Source: an archaeon
Lineage (GTDB): Archaea > Nanobdellota > Nanobdellia > Woesearchaeales > GW2011-AR9
DNA length: 10,206 bases
NCBI GenBank assembly: GCA_023266155.1
Contig: JAHFRS010000016.1
Location: 1-10,206 of the forward strand
Direction of reading: 5' to 3'
Positions 6,893-10,206 of the stretch are shown here, piece by piece. The position numbers and the translations under genes were made by a program. The notes below the pieces were generated by a model. It was not told the origin of the DNA. It searched no databases and saw only the letters and a program-made list of their open reading frames with translations. The first letter of the stretch is position 1. The number at the start of each line of letters is the position of its first letter.

Positions 6893-6913
6893 GGACAGAG
6901 GTATATTGCTGCC

Positions 6914-6924
6914 TTTATTAAATA
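6914..6924 (-). promoter_or_regulatory. TATA box of the winged-helix regulator, leaderless type
   Basis: TATTTAATAAA on the minus strand, preceded by GGAAA (BRE-like) and centred about 27 bases upstream of the ATG at 6892, so the transcript should start at the start codon. It lies 12 bases from the grpE TATA box on the other strand. Confidence 0.5.
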
Positions 6925-6931
6925 TTTCCAG

Positions 6932-6944
6932 AAAGGTTTATATA
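6932..6944 (+). promoter_or_regulatory. BRE/TATA promoter of the grpE-dnaK operon
   Basis: AAAGG (BRE-like) followed by TTTATATA at 6937-6944, the best archaeal promoter in the window. A start about 25 bases downstream gives a leader of about 40 bases that carries the ribosome-binding site. Confidence 0.7.
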
Positions 6945-6954
6945 GAAGGTCTAT
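6942..6954. promoter_or_regulatory. Candidate operator palindrome just after the grpE TATA box
   Basis: ATAGA-AGG-TCTAT, perfect 5-bp arms around 3 bases, overlapping the end of the TATA box. A protein bound here would block the initiation complex. A second, wider inverted repeat CCTTT-N15-AAAGG (6912-6916 with 6932-6936) spans the space between the two divergent TATA boxes. Either could be the site of the divergent regulator; short palindromes also arise by chance. Confidence 0.35.
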
Positions 6955-6992
6955 TTTAGGTAGCTCTAGTTGATTTAAAGTGAACTTGGAGT

Positions 6993-7000
6993 AAGGAGAA
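6993..7000 (+). promoter_or_regulatory. Ribosome-binding site of grpE
   Basis: AAGGAGAA, 7 bases before the ATG at 7008. Unlike several neighbours with leaderless-type promoters, this operon uses Shine-Dalgarno initiation. Confidence 0.7.
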
Positions 7001-7007
7001 CACAATT

Positions 7008-7643
7008 ATGTCCGAACACAAAAACAACGATAAAAAGAATCCGTGGCGGGTTACTGGAAAAGAATCGATGGAGGATGAACCTGCCTCTAATCCCAGTTGT
7101 GTTGCAGCGGAACAGTCTTCGCGAGACTCGCCGCTTCCTGAGCCAGAGCAGCAAATTCAGGAGTTAAAAGAATTGCTGCAACGGACGCAGGCTAACTTTG
7201 AGAATTACCGCAAGCAAATGGAAAAAAGGATGGAAGAAATACAACAATTTGCGGCCAAAAGCCTCATCATGGAATTGCTGCCCATCCTTGACAACTTTGA
7301 ACTGGCATTGAAACATCAGCAGAATTTGACAGAGTTCAGCAAAGGGATGGAACTGATTCATGCCCAGTTCTCAGGGCTGTTGGATAATCATGGGCTGAAA
7401 GCGTTTTCCAGCGTGGGACAAAAATATGATCCTTATTTTCACGAAGCTTTACTGAAAGTTGATTCCGAACTTCCTGAAAATATCGTGGTAGAAGAATTTC
7501 AGAAAGGTTATACACTCCATGCTAAAGTGATACGGCATGCCCGGGTTAAAATCAGTTCAGGGAAAAAAAGTGTACAGGCTGAAGATGAAGAGATAAAAGC
7601 AGAGAGTATCAACCGAGAGGAGATTAAACAAAATATAAAATAA
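7008..7643 (+). CDS. grpE: GrpE, nucleotide exchange factor for DnaK
   Basis: 211 residues. GrpE dimerises and opens the DnaK nucleotide pocket to release ADP, which lets the chaperone cycle turn. The order is typical: a disordered, charged N-terminal arm (1-45), a long dimerisation helix (about 46-85, with [18 protein letters not shown]), the four-helix bundle segment [12 protein letters not shown] (90-101), and the C-terminal beta domain that contacts DnaK (about 130-182), with [12 protein letters not shown] and [17 protein letters not shown] Lys/Glu-rich tail of about 28 residues follows, longer than in many homologues. It is the first gene of the operon; dnaK starts 25 bases after it. The AAGGAG motif fixes the start. 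The family is bacterial and was presumably acquired by the archaeal lineage by transfer. Confidence 0.96.
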   Translation: MSEHKNNDKKNPWRVTGKESMEDEPASNPSCVAAEQSSRDSPLPEPEQQIQELKELLQRTQANFENYRKQMEKRMEEIQQFAAKSLIMELLPILDNFELALKHQQNLTEFSKGMELIHAQFSGLLDNHGLKAFSSVGQKYDPYFHEALLKVDSELPENIVVEEFQKGYTLHAKVIRHARVKISSGKKSVQAEDEEIKAESINREEIKQNIK

Positions 7644-7651
7644 CATCAAAC

Positions 7652-7656
7652 GGAGG
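7652..7656 (+). promoter_or_regulatory. Ribosome-binding site of dnaK
   Basis: GGAGG, 12 bases before the ATG at 7669; the spacing is somewhat long. It supports the start beginning MASKT and co-translation with grpE on one message. Confidence 0.6.
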
Positions 7657-7668
7657 AATATATACAAA

Positions 7669-9528
7669 ATGGCAAGCAAAACAACCGGAGCAACAATAGG
7701 TATAGATTTAGGAACGACATTTTCAGCGATGGCTATCATGGAGGGGGGTAAACCTAACATCATCAGTAATGCCGAAGGCACCAGAACCACTCCCAGCGTG
7801 GTCCACGTCAAAGATGAAGAAGTCATCGTCGGGCAAGTAGCCAGAAATCAGGCTATCGTAGATCCCTCTCATACTATCCGCTCCATCAAGCGAAAAATGG
7901 GCAGCAGCGAACGGTTAGAAATTGACGGCAAGAATTACACTCCTGAACAGATTTCTGCCATGATTCTCCAGAAAATGAAACGTGATGCTGAAGCTTACCT
8001 AGGTCAACCGGTTAAAAATGCGGTTATTACGGTTCCCGCGTACTTTAATGATGCCCAACGGCAAGCGACCAAGAACGCAGGAGAAATTGCCGGGTTAAAC
8101 GTCTTACGGATCATTAACGAGCCGACGGCAGCAGCGCTGGCCTATGGTTTAGATAAATTAGGCAAGGATCAGACTATTTTAGTCTTTGACTTTGGCGGGG
8201 GAACCTTTGACGTTTCCATCTTAGAGCTCGGTGGCGGCGTATTTGAAGTGAAAGCCACCAATGGTGATAACTTTCTTGGTGGTGATGATATTGACCAGAT
8301 TATCATGGATCATCTGACCAGCAATTTCAAAAAATCAACGGGAATAAATCTGAACACGGACGCTACTGCCGTACAGCGGTTGAAAGAAGCGGCAGAAAAA
8401 GCGAAAATTGAATTATCAAGCAAGACTAAAGTGGAAATCAGCATTCCTTTCATTACTGCTGACCAGCACGGGCCTAAACATATCAAAGAAGAATTAAACC
8501 AAGCAAAATTTGAAGAGTTGATTGCGCCAATCCTGAAACGACTCGAGACGCCTACCAAGAATGCCTTGCGTGATGCCGGATTAAGCCTTGATAAAATCCA
8601 TAAAATTATTTTTGTCGGTGGATCTACCAGAATTCCCGCCGTCCAGGAATTAGTAAAGCGGCTGACCGGTAAAGATGGCGATAAATCTGTCAATCCTGAT
8701 GAAGCGGTCGCGGTAGGAGCAGCTATTCAAGCAGGAGTATTGGGTGGAGAAGTGCGTGATGTGCTGTTGCTTGATGTAACGCCTCTGACATTGGGCATTG
8801 AGACACTTGGCGGGGTGTTGACGAAAATGATTGAGCGCAATACCACGATCCCCACCAAGAAATCACAGATTTTTAGCACAGCTGCTGATAATCAGCCAGC
8901 GGTGACGATCAGAATTGCTCAGGGTGAACGGCCGATGTTTACCGATAACAAAACGTTGGGACAGTTTGATTTAGTGGGCATCCCGCCTGCTCCCCGAGGT
9001 GTGCCACAGATTGAAGTTACCTTTGACATTGATGCCAATGGTATCGTGCACGTTTCGGCTAAAGATTTAGGAACAGGAAAAGAACAAAAGATTCAAATTA
9101 CCGGTTCGGGGAATCTTAACAAGGAAGAAGTTGAGCGGATGAAAGAAGAAGCCAAGAAAAATGAAGCGGAAGATGAGCAACGCAAAGCTAAAATTGAAGC
9201 GGAGAATAATGCCGATGCTGTCATCTATCAAAGCCGCAAAGTCTTGGACGAGTTCGCGGACAAAGTCGATGCCGAGACCAAGAAGAAGATTGAAGAAAAA
9301 TTAGCGGCAGTCGAAGAAGCCCGTAAGTCTGGCGATTCCCAGGAGATCAATAAGAAGATTGAAGCTTTAAATAAAGCGATGCAGGAGATCGGCAGCAAGA
9401 TGTATCAGCAGGCTGGAAGTAAAGGGGGAGGCCAAGCCGGGGCCGGAAGTGATGCTGAAGCGGGAAAGAAAGCTGCGGGAATTGACGACGATAACATCGT
9501 GGATGCAGAGTTTAAGGAGAAGAAGTAG
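7669..9528 (+). CDS. dnaK: DnaK, Hsp70 molecular chaperone
   Basis: 619 residues, full length. ATP-driven chaperone that binds exposed hydrophobic peptides in the cytoplasm, with GrpE as exchange factor and a DnaJ co-chaperone that is not in this window. The ATPase domain (about 1-365) shows [10 protein letters not shown] near the N-terminus, the Hsp70 signature [12 protein letters not shown], and [14 protein letters not shown]. The conserved linker [16 protein letters not shown] leads to the substrate-binding domain, then a helical lid and a Gly/Ala-rich stretch. The C-terminus [14 protein letters not shown] is the bacterial-type tail. The segment between SIKRKMG and PEQISA is short, without the insert of about 23 residues found in proteobacterial DnaK, so it is of the Gram-positive/archaeal type. 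A hairpin plus T-tract directly follows the stop codon. Confidence 0.98.
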   Translation: MASKTTGATIGIDLGTTFSAMAIMEGGKPNIISNAEGTRTTPSVVHVKDEEVIVGQVARNQAIVDPSHTIRSIKRKMGSSERLEIDGKNYTPEQISAMILQKMKRDAEAYLGQPVKNAVITVPAYFNDAQRQATKNAGEIAGLNVLRIINEPTAAALAYGLDKLGKDQTILVFDFGGGTFDVSILELGGGVFEVKATNGDNFLGGDDIDQIIMDHLTSNFKKSTGINLNTDATAVQRLKEAAEKAKIELSSKTKVEISIPFITADQHGPKHIKEELNQAKFEELIAPILKRLETPTKNALRDAGLSLDKIHKIIFVGGSTRIPAVQELVKRLTGKDGDKSVNPDEAVAVGAAIQAGVLGGEVRDVLLLDVTPLTLGIETLGGVLTKMIERNTTIPTKKSQIFSTAADNQPAVTIRIAQGERPMFTDNKTLGQFDLVGIPPAPRGVPQIEVTFDIDANGIVHVSAKDLGTGKEQKIQITGSGNLNKEEVERMKEEAKKNEAEDEQRKAKIEAENNADAVIYQSRKVLDEFADKVDAETKKKIEEKLAAVEEARKSGDSQEINKKIEALNKAMQEIGSKMYQQAGSKGGGQAGAGSDAEAGKKAAGIDDDNIVDAEFKEKK

Positions 9529-9560
9529 GAGGATATATTTAATCCTCTTATTTTTCTTTC
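9526..9560 (+). terminator. Hairpin plus T-tract terminator of grpE-dnaK
   Basis: A 9-bp stem with one G-U pair (9526-9534 with 9542-9550; core GAGGAT / ATCCTC) and a 7-base loop, followed by TTTTTCTTTC. The stem starts in the dnaK stop codon. Such structures are typical intrinsic terminators in bacteria, and T-tracts end transcription in archaea. Confidence 0.65.
9533..9542 (+). promoter_or_regulatory. Possible TATA box of the HD-domain gene inside the terminator loop
   Basis: ATATATTTAA lies in the loop and top of the dnaK terminator hairpin, centred about 32 bases before the ATG at 9570. It would give a leader of only a few bases. No Shine-Dalgarno sequence sits at normal distance from that ATG. 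Confidence 0.4.
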
Positions 9561-9569
9561 TTACTTCCT

Positions 9570-10193
9570 ATGAACGTTCCTTCCATACTTCAATGTTGTG
9601 AACTATTCACCCGATACCGAGTTCCTGGTACTATTCGCGTCCATTGCGAAACTGTTCATAAAGTAGCCGTCTTCCTTACACAGCAATTAAAAGAGCAGGG
9701 CTATCCTTTGGACCTTACCATTGTCTCATCTTTTTCCCTGCTGCATGATTTCATGAAAGCGGTCGTGTTAGAACGCCTGACGGATCCTCCATACAATTAT
9801 CATCCCACCAATGATGAGGTGAAGATGCATCAACGGCTGCGACAACAATTCGCCGGCATGTCGGAAACAAAAGTTGCCTCTCTGCTGCTCCAGGATAACT
9901 ATCCAGAATTTGCCAAACTTTTCCTCGAGCTGGATGAACTAACACAAAATCCTCATGCTCTGGTCCATGAGGAAACCAAATTTATCCATTACGTCGACTG
10001 GCGGGTGCTGGGAAATAAAGTTGTGCCCTTATCAGAGCGAATGGCCTACATTTATCAGCGGTATGGGCCATGGATTGAGAAGAAGCAGATCGATTGGGAA
10101 GCAACGAAACAAGAGCAGCAAGAGTATGAACGGAAGATTTTTAACCAGCTTCCCTTTGAGCCGCAAGAGTTGGCGCAGAACGTAAAGCTGTAA
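9570..10193 (+). CDS. HD-domain phosphohydrolase
   Basis: 207 residues. The metal-binding HD set is visible in order: His25 in TIRVHCETVH, His59-Asp60 in SLLHDFMK, and Asp143 in HYVDWRV. These four residues hold a divalent metal in the HD superfamily, whose members cleave phosphate esters of nucleotides or nucleic acids. The substrate cannot be read from sequence. The N-terminal pattern (a helix before RVPGTIRVHCETVHKVA) resembles the small HD proteins often annotated as predicted metal-dependent phosphohydrolases. The middle segment (about 85-130), between the HD pair and the last Asp, is helical and charged. The gene follows dnaK on the same strand, but a terminator-like hairpin separates them, so it probably has its own promoter. 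Its last bases form part of a 13-base tandem repeat at the window end. Confidence 0.85.
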   Translation: MNVPSILQCCELFTRYRVPGTIRVHCETVHKVAVFLTQQLKEQGYPLDLTIVSSFSLLHDFMKAVVLERLTDPPYNYHPTNDEVKMHQRLRQQFAGMSETKVASLLLQDNYPEFAKLFLELDELTQNPHALVHEETKFIHYVDWRVLGNKVVPLSERMAYIYQRYGPWIEKKQIDWEATKQEQQEYERKIFNQLPFEPQELAQNVKL

Positions 10194-10204
10194 CGTAAAG
10201 CTGT
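10179..10204 (+). repeat. 13-base tandem duplication at the window end
   Basis: AACGTAAAGCTGT occurs twice in a row (10179-10191, 10192-10204), then AA. The first copy supplies the last codons and most of the stop of the HD gene; the second lies downstream of the stop. Confidence 0.9.
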
Positions 10205-10206
10205 AA

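Noticed and set aside
8310..8693. 127-codon open frame on the minus strand inside dnaK
   Set aside because: It is a shadow frame of a highly conserved gene and has no recognisable motif.
1..10206. tRNA, rRNA, CRISPR array or defence operon
   Set aside because: None was recognised on either strand by eye. There are no regularly spaced repeats, and no tRNA cloverleaf motif was found in the gaps.

Overview
The window looks archaeal, probably from a DPANN-type lineage such as Woesearchaeota or a relative; this is inference, not proof. The evidence is a membrane-anchored LonB protease, the archaeal Lon type. It is supported by AT-rich TATA-like boxes about 26-30 bases upstream of several start codons, which suits leaderless or short-leader transcripts, and by an ArsR-like winged-helix regulator beside a chaperone operon. 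grpE and dnaK are bacterial-type genes, as is common in mesophilic archaea that acquired this system. Genes are densely packed.

Layout. Positions 1-3441 (minus strand) encode LonB in two overlapping reading frames. The first frame (3441-1396) carries the AAA+ N-terminus with Walker A, two membrane segments, and then the N-terminal part of an intein with a helix-turn-helix region and a LAGLIDADG homing endonuclease. It stops at a TGA. The second frame starts inside that stop (ATGA overlap, 1396-1399). It begins with the 39-residue C-terminal part of the intein, then Walker B and the Ser-Lys protease domain, and runs off the window at position 1. Neither half can work alone, so this is either a natural split intein that rebuilds LonB by trans-splicing or a frameshifted intein gene. 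Positions 3551-4282 (minus) encode ScpA, the kleisin of the SMC-ScpAB chromosome complex.

The 317-base gap 4283-4599 holds a 157-bp MITE-like element with perfect 17-bp terminal inverted repeats and flanking 8-bp direct repeats. TATA-like boxes for the divergent scpA and the next gene lie on either side of it. Positions 4600-6036 (plus) encode a secreted, membrane-anchored PKD-domain protein with a coiled-coil stalk and a Lys/Ala-rich tail.

On the minus strand, 6892-6062 encodes a winged-helix regulator translationally coupled (GTGA overlap) to a small coiled-coil protein. That small protein continues in another frame, which suggests a frameshift. The regulator is divergent from grpE-dnaK (7008-9528, plus), with two TATA boxes nearly back to back, so it is a natural candidate for a heat-shock regulator of this operon. 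A hairpin plus T-tract ends dnaK, and an HD-domain phosphohydrolase (9570-10193) closes the window. Lon, GrpE-DnaK and the regulator form a protein quality-control neighbourhood, but no dnaJ is visible.
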